Below, piece by piece: positions 17,358-26,532 of a stretch of 64,000 nucleotides of DNA. The notes beneath the pieces were generated by a model. It was given only the letters and a program-made list of their open reading frames with translations. It was not told where the DNA came from and ran no database searches. The DNA lies in NCBI GenBank assembly GCA_017455145.1, contig JAFTBP010000002.1:1-64000 (forward strand), written 5' to 3'. Origin of the DNA: Candidatus Saccharimonadota bacterium. GTDB taxonomy: Bacteria; Patescibacteriota; Saccharimonadia; Saccharimonadales; Saccharimonadaceae. The translations under genes were made by a program, and so were the position numbers. Positions within the stretch are counted from its first letter, which is position 1. Every line of letters begins with the position of its first letter.

Positions 17358-18614
17358 ATGAATCCCCATCGTCGCCATCCCGACAAACTTAAATTCCCAC
17401 TCACTTTTATCTTTGTTGCAATTCTTGTATTTTGTGGTCTAATATTTTACAAAGCCTACAAGAATTCTCCACTCTATTCCGTCATTCATACAGAAGAGCC
17501 AGAGCCAGAAATTCTGGTCGCCGTTACAGATTTTTATGACCCGACCTCTGGCATCTCTAGTGCTGATTTAGAAAATTACGAACAAATTCCAATAGACGAA
17601 ATCACTCCAGACAAAAAGGTCCTCTCTGTAGATGGTATATATCCACTAGATGATTATGATGCGGAGCATATTTTCACCATCAACCAAACTGGCACCACCG
17701 CTATCGCCCGACGCCTGTTATACAAAATGCGCGAAGTCGGAAACGGCGCTTATTTTGCCGAAAACATCAAAGATTTCTTGAGTAAAACCGACCTCACCCA
17801 CATTAGTAACGAAGTTAGCTTTGCGACAGATTGCGATTCTGGACTTACTATGACTTTTTGTACTGATTACAGCGCTTATGACACGATAGAAGCTATTGGC
17901 GTCGACGTAGTAGAGCTAACCGGAAACCACAACAACGACTGGGGTGCTTCCGCCAATCTCGCCACCATTGATTTTTATCACGAAAAAGGTCTCAAAACTT
18001 TTGGTGGTGGCAAAAACGAAGACGAGGCAAGTGTCCCACTAGAATTTAACGAAAAAGGCACCGGACTTACCTGGATTGCTATTAACAATTCCACTTCATC
18101 TAAAGAGAACGGGCAAGGCGCTTCCGCAAATCATCCTGGCGCCAACATTTATAATGAATCCACCACCCGCACTCAAATCACCGAAGCCAAAGCAAAAGGG
18201 AACTACGTTATAGTTGATGTCCAATACGCCGAATGTTATTGTTACCCAGAATACGGCGAAGAATACCCAACTTGTGATGCCCCTATTTCCGGTCAAACTG
18301 AATTCTTCCGCAGTTTAATTGACGCGGGTGCCGATATGGTCGTCGGAACTTCCGCCCACCAGCCTCAAACTTACGAACTCTATAACGGCAAACCTATTTA
18401 TTATGGTCTTGGCAATCTTTTCTTTGATCAAACTATGTGGCCCGACACCGCCAAGGGCTATGTCCTTACTCACTATTTTAGAGATGGCAAGTTATTACAA
18501 ACCCGTATTTCTCCTACAATTTATGACACGTCTTATCAGACTACTTTAATGGATACTACTTCTGCTTTTAATTTCCTTAAGCGTTTAATCGCTTCTAGCC
18601 CACGCGGAAATTAG
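17358..18614 (+). CDS. CapA-family (poly-gamma-glutamate capsule-type) metallophosphatase-like protein
   Basis: 418-aa protein with an N-terminal membrane helix (about 12-32) and an external domain. VVELTGNHNNDWG (about 190-200), GTSAHQPQTYELYNGKPIYY and GLGNLFFDQ are conserved CapA blocks in a calcineurin-like fold. CapA is linked with capsule polymer synthesis, but no capB or capC neighbour is visible, so the role is uncertain. TATAAT (17346-17351) lies 6 nt before the ATG; the divergent GH97 promoter is close by, so both genes start from one 55-nt intergenic region. Confidence 0.85.
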   Translation: MNPHRRHPDKLKFPLTFIFVAILVFCGLIFYKAYKNSPLYSVIHTEEPEPEILVAVTDFYDPTSGISSADLENYEQIPIDEITPDKKVLSVDGIYPLDDYDAEHIFTINQTGTTAIARRLLYKMREVGNGAYFAENIKDFLSKTDLTHISNEVSFATDCDSGLTMTFCTDYSAYDTIEAIGVDVVELTGNHNNDWGASANLATIDFYHEKGLKTFGGGKNEDEASVPLEFNEKGTGLTWIAINNSTSSKENGQGASANHPGANIYNESTTRTQITEAKAKGNYVIVDVQYAECYCYPEYGEEYPTCDAPISGQTEFFRSLIDAGADMVVGTSAHQPQTYELYNGKPIYYGLGNLFFDQTMWPDTAKGYVLTHYFRDGKLLQTRISPTIYDTSYQTTLMDTTSAFNFLKRLIASSPRGN

Positions 18615-18625
18615 ACTTGTAAATT

Positions 18626-18646
18626 ATATTTTTCTTATGCTAAAAT
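18626..18646 (+). promoter_or_regulatory. promoter shared with the paralogue at 26533
   Basis: 21 bp ending in a TG-extended TAAAAT are identical to 26486-26506, in front of the paralogous receptor-like gene. A -35 box is not obvious. Confidence 0.65.
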
Positions 18647-18670
18647 TAGGTAAATGGAGGTTATTATACT

Positions 18671-19744
18671 GTGCAGTTAATCTCTCTGATTTTGGTAATA
18701 ATTATGATGCTATCCCTAGCGTCTGGTATTATCATTTTTCTTGGTGTAGAAAAAGGCTACCGACTCCGCGGAGCTATGTATCTCCTTGCTATGGTTGGCT
18801 TTTCTATTATGCTACTTAGCCGCATCGACAATTTTATGGAAAACATTCTTGCTGTTATTTGGCTGTTCTATCTTACCTATATCGCATTTATGGTTAGAAA
18901 AAGCAAAAAAACTATGGTTTCTCGCGGATGGATGATGATGCTATCCACCGTCGGCATCCTCGGTGGCGCCAGCGTACTTTTTAGCGTAGCCTTGCCTCAT
19001 TTTAACGTCCACCTAGAGTGGATTACACCATTTCTAGTCTGGCTAATGATTTTAGGCCACTATTTCATTGTCCTAAAATACGAAATCATCTCCCTAAAAA
19101 TCCTAGCTCTTCGCGCTTGGACTTACGCCATTTTTGGCTCCGTCGCAATTATTTCTTATATGTTGATTTTTACCGGTATTGGCACTGGGCTTTTCCATAT
19201 AGAAATGAGTGGAGACATTTTAGTTCTTAGTCTTATTATGATTATTATTGTTTGTATGGTCCTACCCGTCATCAACGAAATGTATATGAAAATCCGCATT
19301 TTTATTTCCACCGACAAGCTAGACACCGTTTATTTAGTAAAAAAGCTAAACAAGCTTGCCACTAGGAACGTCTCTCTATCCGAATTGTCACAGACTCTTG
19401 CTAGATACGCTCGCTTTGAATATGTAGGTATCATCTTGGGTAGCAAAGTTTACGGCTCCAAACCCCAAAAATTTTCTCGCGAACAGATAATAGAAATTGG
19501 TTTACTTGAAACAGAAAAAGATTCTGTTTGGCTAAAATTATCTGGCCACGCCAAAAAATATCTTGCTGAAAAAGAGATTATCCGCGTTGCCGAATTGAGA
19601 GATATCAAAGGCGTCTGTATCGGTCAACTTCTTATCGGCAGACCAAGAGGCAAATCCGACATCTTAAAAGCGGATTTAGACGAGCTTGATGCTGTAGTTA
19701 ATTTAATTGCATCTATTGTTGATTCTAAGGAGAAGTCAAAGTAA
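18671..19744 (+). CDS. receptor-like membrane protein with C-terminal GAF-like domain, no kinase
   Basis: 357 aa. Seven or so hydrophobic segments (about 1-215) resemble the N-terminal sensor half of some histidine kinases, followed by a cytoplasmic GAF-like region (about 220-350: KLDTVYLVKKLNKLA, FEYVGIILGSKVYG, IGQLLIGRP). There is no dimerisation His box or ATPase domain. A paralogue with the same design is at 26533-27873. The start is GTG 18671, with GGAGG ten nt upstream; the paralogue also uses GTG. CAP and fibro-slime genes follow within 13 nt, so it heads a surface-protein operon. A signalling role is inferred. Confidence 0.72.
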   Translation: MQLISLILVIIMMLSLASGIIIFLGVEKGYRLRGAMYLLAMVGFSIMLLSRIDNFMENILAVIWLFYLTYIAFMVRKSKKTMVSRGWMMMLSTVGILGGASVLFSVALPHFNVHLEWITPFLVWLMILGHYFIVLKYEIISLKILALRAWTYAIFGSVAIISYMLIFTGIGTGLFHIEMSGDILVLSLIMIIIVCMVLPVINEMYMKIRIFISTDKLDTVYLVKKLNKLATRNVSLSELSQTLARYARFEYVGIILGSKVYGSKPQKFSREQIIEIGLLETEKDSVWLKLSGHAKKYLAEKEIIRVAELRDIKGVCIGQLLIGRPRGKSDILKADLDELDAVVNLIASIVDSKEKSK

Positions 19745-19745
19745 T

Positions 19746-20717
19746 ATGTCTGCCACAATGCCAAAACAAACCAGAATGACGATTCTTCTATCGTTAAACG
19801 CCGTAGCAATTCTTGTTGCTGGGATTTTGATTGCTAGCGCTATCGGCTTTAATGGCGGAGGTCATTTCCGCGTAGTTGACGAAAAATCTGATACCGTAGA
19901 AGGCGAAGAAGAATCCGCCGAATTAATTGACCCCGCCACAGAAACTATTGAAGCCCCAAAACCAGCCACCGGTGGCTCCGGCGACGTTTCTACCAACTAT
20001 ACCGCCACTACTCCTACCGGCGGAAGCTTTGATACCGGCACCGTTTCTGGAAACGAACTCTGGAATGCTACCGCTGTCACTATTTACCAAACCGCCAACA
20101 TAGATCTCTGCGTTAATGATTCTGTCGGTAACCCTGGAGAAATGTATTGGCAGACCAGTAATCCCGCCGTCATCAAAGGTTTTTATACTGATGCTAGAAC
20201 TAGGCTCGGCTATGATTCTTCTCGTTGTCGCTATCCTGCCATTGTCGGTACTGGCACCACCACCATTACTGCCGGTACTACCGACGGCCTACGACGCGAT
20301 TCTATCACGGTTACAGTTATCACCCCACCAGTAGACCAATGGAAGAGGGAAGTGCTAGATTTGGTTAACGCCGAACGTGCCAAAGTTGGACTCCCTGCTC
20401 TTGCTTGGGGTTCTACCTGCGAAGCCGGCGCCGAAATTCGCGCCAAAGAAATTATGAGCCTATACGCCCATCAACGCCCTGATGGGTCATCTTGGGATAC
20501 CGTTTGTAAACCTACTGCCGGAGGCACTGCCGGAGAAAACCTCGCCGCTGGTAATACTGCAGTCTCTCCAGCCACCGTCGTCCAAGCCTGGATGGGCTCT
20601 GAAACACACCGCGCCAACATTCTTTCTGACAAATTTACCAAAATGGCGGTGGGCTTTGTCTTTGATCCAAATTCCCAGTACAAAACTTACTGGTCCCAGT
20701 TCTTCTCAACCTATTAA
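19746..20717 (+). CDS. secreted CAP/SCP-domain protein (YkwD-like)
   Basis: 323 aa. One N-terminal hydrophobic helix (about 14-35) acts as signal or anchor, followed by a low-complexity acidic linker, an Ig-like beta region with Cys (about 95-195), and a C-terminal CAP domain: LVNAERAKVGLPALAW, AEIRAKEIMSLYAHQRPDG, GENLAAG and WMGSETHRANIL. CAP family members have His/Glu residues and varied extracellular functions. ATG 19746 follows AAGGAGA; the longer frame from 19707 overlaps the upstream gene and lacks an SD. Confidence 0.88.
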   Translation: MSATMPKQTRMTILLSLNAVAILVAGILIASAIGFNGGGHFRVVDEKSDTVEGEEESAELIDPATETIEAPKPATGGSGDVSTNYTATTPTGGSFDTGTVSGNELWNATAVTIYQTANIDLCVNDSVGNPGEMYWQTSNPAVIKGFYTDARTRLGYDSSRCRYPAIVGTGTTTITAGTTDGLRRDSITVTVITPPVDQWKREVLDLVNAERAKVGLPALAWGSTCEAGAEIRAKEIMSLYAHQRPDGSSWDTVCKPTAGGTAGENLAAGNTAVSPATVVQAWMGSETHRANILSDKFTKMAVGFVFDPNSQYKTYWSQFFSTY

Positions 20718-20729
20718 CAAAGGAGGCTT

Positions 20730-22466
20730 ATGCCTAAAAAATCAACTCTAAGAAAAATCGCAAAAACCGCAAAGCTAATACTAATTGCCTCGTTCGTCTC
20801 ACTAGTTTTAATTGGTGCTACCGGCGCCGCCCGCGCTTTTACGCTTATTTCATTAGCCAGCGAAAACGGTCTCCCAAAGTCCTGGCAGGTCGGCTCCGTT
20901 GGGAGTCCCGACACTATCACAGTCAACATGACCTACTTTGACCAAAAAATGGACCCTTGTAGCGCCACCGTCCGTCAATTTGAATGGTGTAGCTGTGGCC
21001 AGTGTAACGGTGGGTTACAACAGGGGATCGTCCGCGACAGATTAGGCGCCGACGGCCTCCCCGTGCCAGCTTATTCCACCCAAACCGCCACCAAATCAGC
21101 CGGTTTTAATAAAGCCTCCCAGTGGATAACCGGTAACAATCCCGTCCAGCCAGACGACAATTTCTATCGCTGGTTCCACGAAATAAGTGGCATTAGTAAA
21201 CGCTATGACAGAACCATAACCTTTAATCGGAAAGGAAATACTAATGCTTATATCTATGGCGGTAGTGGTATTTTCCCACTAGACGATATTACTAATAACG
21301 CTGATAGCGTTAGTAGAAACGATTCAAATTCCAAAAAACATAATTTCAACTTCACCGCACATATGTCCATTCCAATCAAAGCCGAAATGAATGGTCAAGA
21401 AACTTTCTCTTTCTCTGGAGACGACGACGTTTGGGTCTATCTCAACGGCGTATTAGTGATGGACATCGGAGGTTTACACGAGGCTATTGGTGGAAGTTTC
21501 ACCATCAATACCGATGGCACCATTACTTCTACTGTCCAAAACCACACCAAGTCAATTGATGCTGGACTTATCAAAAACCGCGTCTATACTCTAGATTTCT
21601 TCTACGCAGAACGCAGCACCTCAGAATCTAATACCGAAATTACCATTTCCAATATGAACTGGCCAATTTCTGCAGAAGCTTCCGTTGGCGGAGAAATTAT
21701 TGAAAACAAACTTATTGCTTATACCAGCAATTTAAAAAATATTGACCCAAAAAACCCACTCTATCTCACGCATCTATCTTCATTTATTAACGACAATGAT
21801 TCTCAAGTAGGATTCTTGCCGTTGAACAATCGAACAGTCTATTATACATACACGCCAGACGACAATAGTTCCTGGAAGCCACTAGAAATCACCGCTCCAG
21901 GAGCCACACTAGACAATTTCCGCCTAACCACTCCGCTCTATCTCGGACCAGCCGGCTCCGCTAGCGACACGCTTTATTTCCGCTATAATATGCTCCCAGA
22001 AGACACAGACGGCACTGTCTATAATAAAATTGCCTACCTCACAGAGAATATTTATGGCGATACTGGAATATCTTACGACAATATTGTTCTAGAATATGAG
22101 CATATGGAAGCGGTTGAACCAATTTATGCCGAAATCGCTCAGGCACTTGAAAAAGATCCAGAACCAACGCCTACACCTTCAGAACCAACACCTACGCCAG
22201 CAGAACCAACGCCTACGCCAGCAGAACCAAAACCTACTATTGATATGAGCGACGCCACGATTTTTGGCTCCGCCGAATTTGCCTTCTTGGATCCACTCGG
22301 CGTCGTTTCCTACGTTCCTGACACTGGCGTCGTCTCCAAAATTGCTTCAGCCATCTTTAACAGCCAATCCTTTGCGTCCATCGTATTGTCGCAACCATTT
22401 ATCCTCGGCAACCTCGCCATTTTTGCCTTCAGCTTCTCTGTCTACTTCCCACTCCGCAGATACTAG
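20730..22466 (+). CDS. fibro-slime/PA14-like surface protein with sortase-like C-terminus
   Basis: 578-aa exported protein. A signal peptide (about 1-37, ending ARA) is followed by a PA14/fibro-slime domain: IFPLDDI, then FSFSGDDDVWVYLNGVLV and MDIGGLHEAIGGSF (about 225-255). A Pro/Thr/Glu repeat (PTPAEPTPTPAEP, about 475-495) forms a stalk. The tail has VPDTG (about 530), a hydrophobic segment and a final RRY, an arrangement like a degenerate sortase sorting signal. AGGAGG stands just before ATG 20730. Carbohydrate or matrix binding is a guess from the domain family. Confidence 0.87.
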   Translation: MPKKSTLRKIAKTAKLILIASFVSLVLIGATGAARAFTLISLASENGLPKSWQVGSVGSPDTITVNMTYFDQKMDPCSATVRQFEWCSCGQCNGGLQQGIVRDRLGADGLPVPAYSTQTATKSAGFNKASQWITGNNPVQPDDNFYRWFHEISGISKRYDRTITFNRKGNTNAYIYGGSGIFPLDDITNNADSVSRNDSNSKKHNFNFTAHMSIPIKAEMNGQETFSFSGDDDVWVYLNGVLVMDIGGLHEAIGGSFTINTDGTITSTVQNHTKSIDAGLIKNRVYTLDFFYAERSTSESNTEITISNMNWPISAEASVGGEIIENKLIAYTSNLKNIDPKNPLYLTHLSSFINDNDSQVGFLPLNNRTVYYTYTPDDNSSWKPLEITAPGATLDNFRLTTPLYLGPAGSASDTLYFRYNMLPEDTDGTVYNKIAYLTENIYGDTGISYDNIVLEYEHMEAVEPIYAEIAQALEKDPEPTPTPSEPTPTPAEPTPTPAEPKPTIDMSDATIFGSAEFAFLDPLGVVSYVPDTGVVSKIASAIFNSQSFASIVLSQPFILGNLAIFAFSFSVYFPLRRY

Positions 22467-22519
22467 ACTGGGTATTACCCCTTAAACCTGATATAATTAG
22501 AAGAGGAGACAGGTCAGCA

Positions 22520-23308
22520 ATGGGAAGAATAAACGATATTGATTTATCTAAGTGGCGAGAAAGCGACGTCTGGACAGATAGCCTCTGGATTATTAATGAA
22601 AGAGATAAAAGTGGAAAGCACGACGGTTTCTACCATGGTAATTTTGTTCCCCAAGTTCCAAGACAACTTATCAAAAAATATACAAAGAAAGACGACGTTG
22701 TTTTAGACTTATTTTTAGGCAGTGGTACCACAGCTTTTGAAGCGGAAACACTAAAAAGAAATTTTATCGGTGTAGACATCGTTCCAGAAATGGTAGCATA
22801 TACCAAAGAGAAACTTGACGACCATAAAGATTATTTTTATGAGGTAATTGAAGGCGATAGTTCTAGCAAAGATATAAAAGAAAAAGTCCAAGCATTATTA
22901 GAAGCCAATAATAAAAGCACTGCGCAATTAGTTATACTTCACCCACCTTATGCAAATATCATAAAGTTTAGCAACAACAAAAATGACCTATCAAACGCAA
23001 CTTGCCTAAGCGATTTTATAAAAATGTTTTCAAAAGTTCTCAAAAATGCCTCCGAATTATTGGAAAATGGTCGTTATTTAGCAATAGTTATCGGCGATAT
23101 ATACAAAAACAGCGAGTGGGTGCCGCTAGGTTTTTATTGTATGAACGCCGCCCAAAAACAAGGTTTCAAATTAAAAAGTATTGTCGTCAAAAATATGTCT
23201 GGCAATAGAGGCAAACGAAATCAGGAAGGCATATGGAAATATCGCTCGCTAGCAAACGATTATTATGTTTTCAAACATGAATACATTTTGATTTTTAAGA
23301 AAGGGTGA
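22520..23308 (+). CDS. DNA methyltransferase of the R-M locus (N6-adenine or N4-cytosine)
   Basis: 262-aa Rossmann-fold methyltransferase. Motif I LFLGSGTTAFEA (about 63-74) binds S-adenosylmethionine; motif IV is HPPY (about 141-144). The order and sequence suit an amino-group (N4/N6) enzyme. The HPPY form is less common than DPPY or SPPY. The gene converges with the nuclease gene and overlaps it by 14 nt. The recognition site cannot be read from the sequence. Confidence 0.83.
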   Translation: MGRINDIDLSKWRESDVWTDSLWIINERDKSGKHDGFYHGNFVPQVPRQLIKKYTKKDDVVLDLFLGSGTTAFEAETLKRNFIGVDIVPEMVAYTKEKLDDHKDYFYEVIEGDSSSKDIKEKVQALLEANNKSTAQLVILHPPYANIIKFSNNKNDLSNATCLSDFIKMFSKVLKNASELLENGRYLAIVIGDIYKNSEWVPLGFYCMNAAQKQGFKLKSIVVKNMSGNRGKRNQEGIWKYRSLANDYYVFKHEYILIFKKG

Positions 23309-24020
23309 GTTTATTCTTCTTCAATAGTTCGGCAACACCAGCCATATTAAAACGGAACTTGAAATTATCTCGGTTGTTGTGAACCTGAAATTCGCCAATC
23401 GTCACACCGTCATATTTTACAGTAGTGCTCTCATTCCACTCTGCCACAGTGCTTTTAGTAAATGAAACTTTACTTTTGTCCCAGACTGGGCTACTTGATT
23501 TTTTAAATACGACAAATTGAGGATTATTGGTCGGGTTATCGCTTCTATCTACGACATTATAAAAGTGAACCAAGTAATCACAATCAAACATATTCTCCCA
23601 ATATAAAGCAAGTAATTCATCAATTCTGGTCAAAGCGATCTGCTTAAATAAGCGTGCTTTCTCCGCATAAGTCGAAGGAACGGTTTCTATTGATAATGCT
23701 TCAGCAAGATGACTGTACCAAGTACTAGATGAAGCCTGGCCAATTTTCTGTGGAGCAGCCTTTCCTAGTGCTTGTTTGTTTGTTTTTACCGATAAGGTTT
23801 TACCACCAGAAAGATTAAAATCAACTGCGTTCTGACCTTCAGCGATATGCTTGATTGGACTTGGGATATTATAGGAAGCAAAAATACCACCGACAATTGG
23901 CTTAATTGATTGGGTTATACTACTAACGCCTCTTGAACGATAAGTCGGATTAACACTAACACCAAAGACATCTGCAATAGCAATTTCCGCCGAGATGCCA
24001 ACCTGTTCATTGTTCAACAT
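23295..24020 (-). CDS. putative type II restriction endonuclease
   Basis: 241-aa protein flanked by two methyltransferases. The stretch NAVDFNLSGGKTLSVKTNK (about 64-82) fits an acidic residue followed by an x-V-K triad of a PD-(D/E)xK core, with Ser in place of the usual Glu. The C-terminus FKFRFNMAGVAELL is typical of family members seen near R-M genes. ATG 24020 has GAAAGGAG upstream and a TATAAT about 34 nt upstream on the minus strand. It reads against the first methyltransferase and divergent to the second. Nuclease activity is inferred from context and weak motif. Confidence 0.7.
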   Translation of the reverse strand: MLNNEQVGISAEIAIADVFGVSVNPTYRSRGVSSITQSIKPIVGGIFASYNIPSPIKHIAEGQNAVDFNLSGGKTLSVKTNKQALGKAAPQKIGQASSSTWYSHLAEALSIETVPSTYAEKARLFKQIALTRIDELLALYWENMFDCDYLVHFYNVVDRSDNPTNNPQFVVFKKSSSPVWDKSKVSFTKSTVAEWNESTTVKYDGVTIGEFQVHNNRDNFKFRFNMAGVAELLKKNKLTLS

Positions 24021-24123
24021 TGGATAGCTCCTTTCTCAATAAACTTTTCTTTATTATAACATATTTTATCAACAAAGTAAACATAAGCTCCAATGCATCC
24101 ATTTCGTGATAAAATAAAAGAGT

Positions 24124-25167
24124 ATGAACTATATTGGCAGTAAACTATCCTTACTAGATTTTATTGAAAAGTCCGTAAATGAAGTTACTTCAGGCGATTA
24201 TGCTTCTGTTTGCGATTTATTTGCTGGAACTGGAGCAGTCGGAAAACACTTCAAAAAGAAGGGCAAAAAGATTGTTTCCAATGACATACAAACATACAGT
24301 TATGTCCTAAATCGCCATTATATCGGCAATCATAAGCCTCTAGAGTTTAATGGCCTTAAGCAAGAAATTAGCGATCTAGATAAAAGCGATAATAAAATTG
24401 CTACTGTTTGCGACTATCTCACGAATATTCCTGGGGAGGATGGCTTTATTTTTACAAATTATTGCCTCGGCGGCGGTCAAGGAAGACAATATTTTTCCGA
24501 TGAAAATGGGAAGAAATGTGATGCAATTAGAAATACAATTGAAACTTGGTATAAGGCCGGCAAAATAAATGAAGATGAATACTACTGTCTTCTTTGTTCT
24601 CTTCTTGAAAGCATTGATAAGGTAGCAAACACGGCAAGCGTATATGGCGCATTCTTGAAATCACTAAAAAAATCCGCACAGAAGCCACTTGAACTTATTC
24701 CAGCAGAACTTATTTTAAACGAACAAGAGCACTTGGTATTTAATGAGGATGCAAACAAAATAGCAAGCGAGCAATGTGTCGACGTCTTATATCTAGACCC
24801 GCCATATAACCAGCGTCAATATGCCACGAATTACCATCTGCTGGAGACTATCGCAAAAAACGATAATCCTGAAATCCATGGCAAGACTGGGCTTCGTGAG
24901 TATAAGCAACAAAAATCGCTATATTGTTCTCGTTCCCAAGTTAAAAAAGCATTCTCTGATTTGATAGCAAATGCAAAAGCAAAATATATTTTCTTAAGTT
25001 ATAACAATGAAGGCCTTCTTTCGCTAGAAGATATCAAAGAAATCATGAGTAGCCGTGGAGAATATGGCTTCTTCACGAAAGATTATCATCGCTTCAAGGC
25101 AGACTCTAACAGGGGATATTCAGCAGACGAAACAATTGAATACTTACACTACGTAAAATGTCATTAA
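24124..25167 (+). CDS. D12-class N6-adenine DNA methyltransferase
   Basis: 347-aa enzyme. NYIGSK at the N-terminus is motif X, CDLFAGTGAVGKHF (about 36-49) is motif I and YLDPPYNQRQY (about 224-234) is the catalytic motif IV of the Dam/D12 class. A second methyltransferase for the same nuclease suggests that each strand of an asymmetric site has its own enzyme, as in many type IIS systems; this is inference. A TG-extended TAAAAT (24110-24115) lies 8 nt before the ATG, so methyltransferase mRNA may be leaderless whereas the nuclease gene has a leader with SD. Confidence 0.9.
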   Translation: MNYIGSKLSLLDFIEKSVNEVTSGDYASVCDLFAGTGAVGKHFKKKGKKIVSNDIQTYSYVLNRHYIGNHKPLEFNGLKQEISDLDKSDNKIATVCDYLTNIPGEDGFIFTNYCLGGGQGRQYFSDENGKKCDAIRNTIETWYKAGKINEDEYYCLLCSLLESIDKVANTASVYGAFLKSLKKSAQKPLELIPAELILNEQEHLVFNEDANKIASEQCVDVLYLDPPYNQRQYATNYHLLETIAKNDNPEIHGKTGLREYKQQKSLYCSRSQVKKAFSDLIANAKAKYIFLSYNNEGLLSLEDIKEIMSSRGEYGFFTKDYHRFKADSNRGYSADETIEYLHYVKCH

Positions 25168-25185
25168 AAAACGCCCAGATGGGCG
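25166..25185 (-). terminator. terminator of tRNA-Gln (CUG)
   Basis: Minus-strand CGCCC-ATCT-GGGCG followed by six T. The stem, loop and T-run equal those at 5488-5507. The opposite side carries ATTTT and may also stop the methyltransferase transcript. Confidence 0.85.
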
Positions 25186-25198
25186 ATTTTAACAACTA

Positions 25199-25273
25199 TG
25201 GCTGGGGATGAGGGATTCGAACCCCCGAATGCTGGGACCAGAACCCAGTGCCTTACCACTTGGCGAATCCCCA
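25199..25273 (-). tRNA. tRNA-Gln (CUG)
   Basis: Minus strand: acceptor TGGGGAT/ATCCCCA, anticodon stem CTGGG/CCCAG around TTCTGGT with anticodon CTG, T-loop TTCGAAT, encoded CCA (25199-25201). A UUG isoacceptor is at 45970-46044. Confidence 0.96.
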
Positions 25274-25284
25274 ACGCTCCGTTC

Positions 25285-25313
25285 ATTATACCACATCTTG
25301 ATTTTTTTCGCAA
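25285..25313 (-). promoter_or_regulatory. promoter of tRNA-Gln (CUG)
   Basis: Minus-strand TTGCGA (25308-25313), 17-nt spacer, TG-extended TATAAT (25285-25290). Interleaved with the divergent promoter 25298-25326. Confidence 0.75.
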
Positions 25314-25326
25314 GGTGTGGTATAAT
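25298..25326 (+). promoter_or_regulatory. promoter of the methyltransferase-like gene at 25368
   Basis: TTGATT (25298-25303), 17-nt spacer, TG-extended TATAAT (25321-25326). The leader would be about 35 nt and contains AGGAGG before the ATG. Confidence 0.72.
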
Positions 25327-25367
25327 ATAGATATACGTGGGGTGAGTCGCACATTAGGAGGTGTTAT

Positions 25368-26432
25368 ATGGATATTAATAGCTGGTATATGTTTAGAGAG
25401 CTTCTCCCTTCTATGAAGAAGGAAGATTTATTCGTAAAATATGCCGAGTCGGCTGGAAGCCGAGACAAAAATTATCTCTGGGAAAAGATTAAAGAAATAC
25501 ACAATTTAGATGACCCAGAAAAGCCAAGTGACGCCAGGGAGTTTGCCAAAAACGCCTGCGCCAAATTCGTGAAACTTGCAGTAGAAAATCCTGCACTTTA
25601 TGATTTTGTGCTGGATACCGACTGCGATGAATACTGGAACATTGTTGATCCAGAGGGAAAAGTCAAAAACCGTTCGCGCCTTGCGTCTGAGTTCTTTATC
25701 CCTTGGGTAGCAGTTTGTGTTCCGCGTTCAATCGCACTTGAAGTAGTCTATGGCTATGGTATTGATATCTACGGAAACTATCGTGAAATTCCGCAGGATG
25801 ACCCGTTCTATTATTTCGTATATAAGAACGAGCTCTTTGCTGCCATAGCTGAACGCGGCATCGCTACGGTTGGTTTCTTGGGCGAAATCCATCCTAAGAA
25901 AATCGGATTTTTGGCTGCCGGTATGGCGCCAGAATTTAGACACTTAGGACTGCGCCTGAGCAAAGACCAGGAAGCTATTTTAGCAGACAATGACCCGACC
26001 ATAAACAGTGCCGACCTTTTGAAAAATTTGCCAGAGAAGGATCAGATTACCTATCTGGAAGGAGAATCCGGAAACTTAATCAACATACTTTCTTCTGACG
26101 TCTTAAAAGGTTCTGATGCTATTATAGCAAACGGCATTATCTGCTATGTCTGGGATAGATTCCCCCAGATTCTTGGAGCGGCGAAACGACTACTGAACCC
26201 TGGTGGAACATTCATCTTTGAGCTCTATCCCAAGCATTGGGAATGGGCTAGAAACCGCGACATCAAAGGCTTCTATCTTCCGCTTAAACTATTTGAAAGC
26301 AACAAAGACGCCGAAAATAGCGTTAAGTCAGTAGCAAAAAGCTTAGGCATTGAAGATATTTCCACGTTGTACTACTTTGATGATTTCAATAATGAAATAA
26401 TGGTACTTTTTAAAGTTACCATGCCAGAATAA
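25368..26432 (+). CDS. class I SAM-dependent methyltransferase-like protein
   Basis: 354 aa. The C-terminal half (about 200-350) shows a partial Rossmann methyltransferase pattern: an acidic strand, GSDAIIANGIICYVWDRF and LLNPGGTFIFELYPKH, the post-motif strand of class I enzymes. The N-terminal 190 residues are not recognised and contain several aromatic-rich helices. A clean GxGxG motif I is not evident, so catalysis is uncertain. AGGAGG precedes ATG 25368, and a strong terminator closes the unit, so it is monocistronic. Confidence 0.55.
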   Translation: MDINSWYMFRELLPSMKKEDLFVKYAESAGSRDKNYLWEKIKEIHNLDDPEKPSDAREFAKNACAKFVKLAVENPALYDFVLDTDCDEYWNIVDPEGKVKNRSRLASEFFIPWVAVCVPRSIALEVVYGYGIDIYGNYREIPQDDPFYYFVYKNELFAAIAERGIATVGFLGEIHPKKIGFLAAGMAPEFRHLGLRLSKDQEAILADNDPTINSADLLKNLPEKDQITYLEGESGNLINILSSDVLKGSDAIIANGIICYVWDRFPQILGAAKRLLNPGGTFIFELYPKHWEWARNRDIKGFYLPLKLFESNKDAENSVKSVAKSLGIEDISTLYYFDDFNNEIMVLFKVTMPE

Positions 26433-26446
26433 CACTCACCCCAATT

Positions 26447-26473
26447 TACCCCCTCATCCTGAGGGGGTATTTT
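26447..26473 (+). terminator. terminator after the methyltransferase-like gene
   Basis: TACCCCCTC-ATCCT-GAGGGGGTA followed by TTTTAT. Confidence 0.9.
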
Positions 26474-26485
26474 ATGCTTGTCTCA

Positions 26486-26506
26486 ATATTTTTCTTATGC
26501 TAAAAT
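26486..26506 (+). promoter_or_regulatory. promoter of the second receptor-like gene
   Basis: 21 bp identical to 18626-18646, ending in the TG-extended TAAAAT (26501-26506). AAGGAGG follows before the GTG start. Confidence 0.65.
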
Positions 26507-26532
26507 ATACTTAAAGCTAAGGAGGTTTCGGG

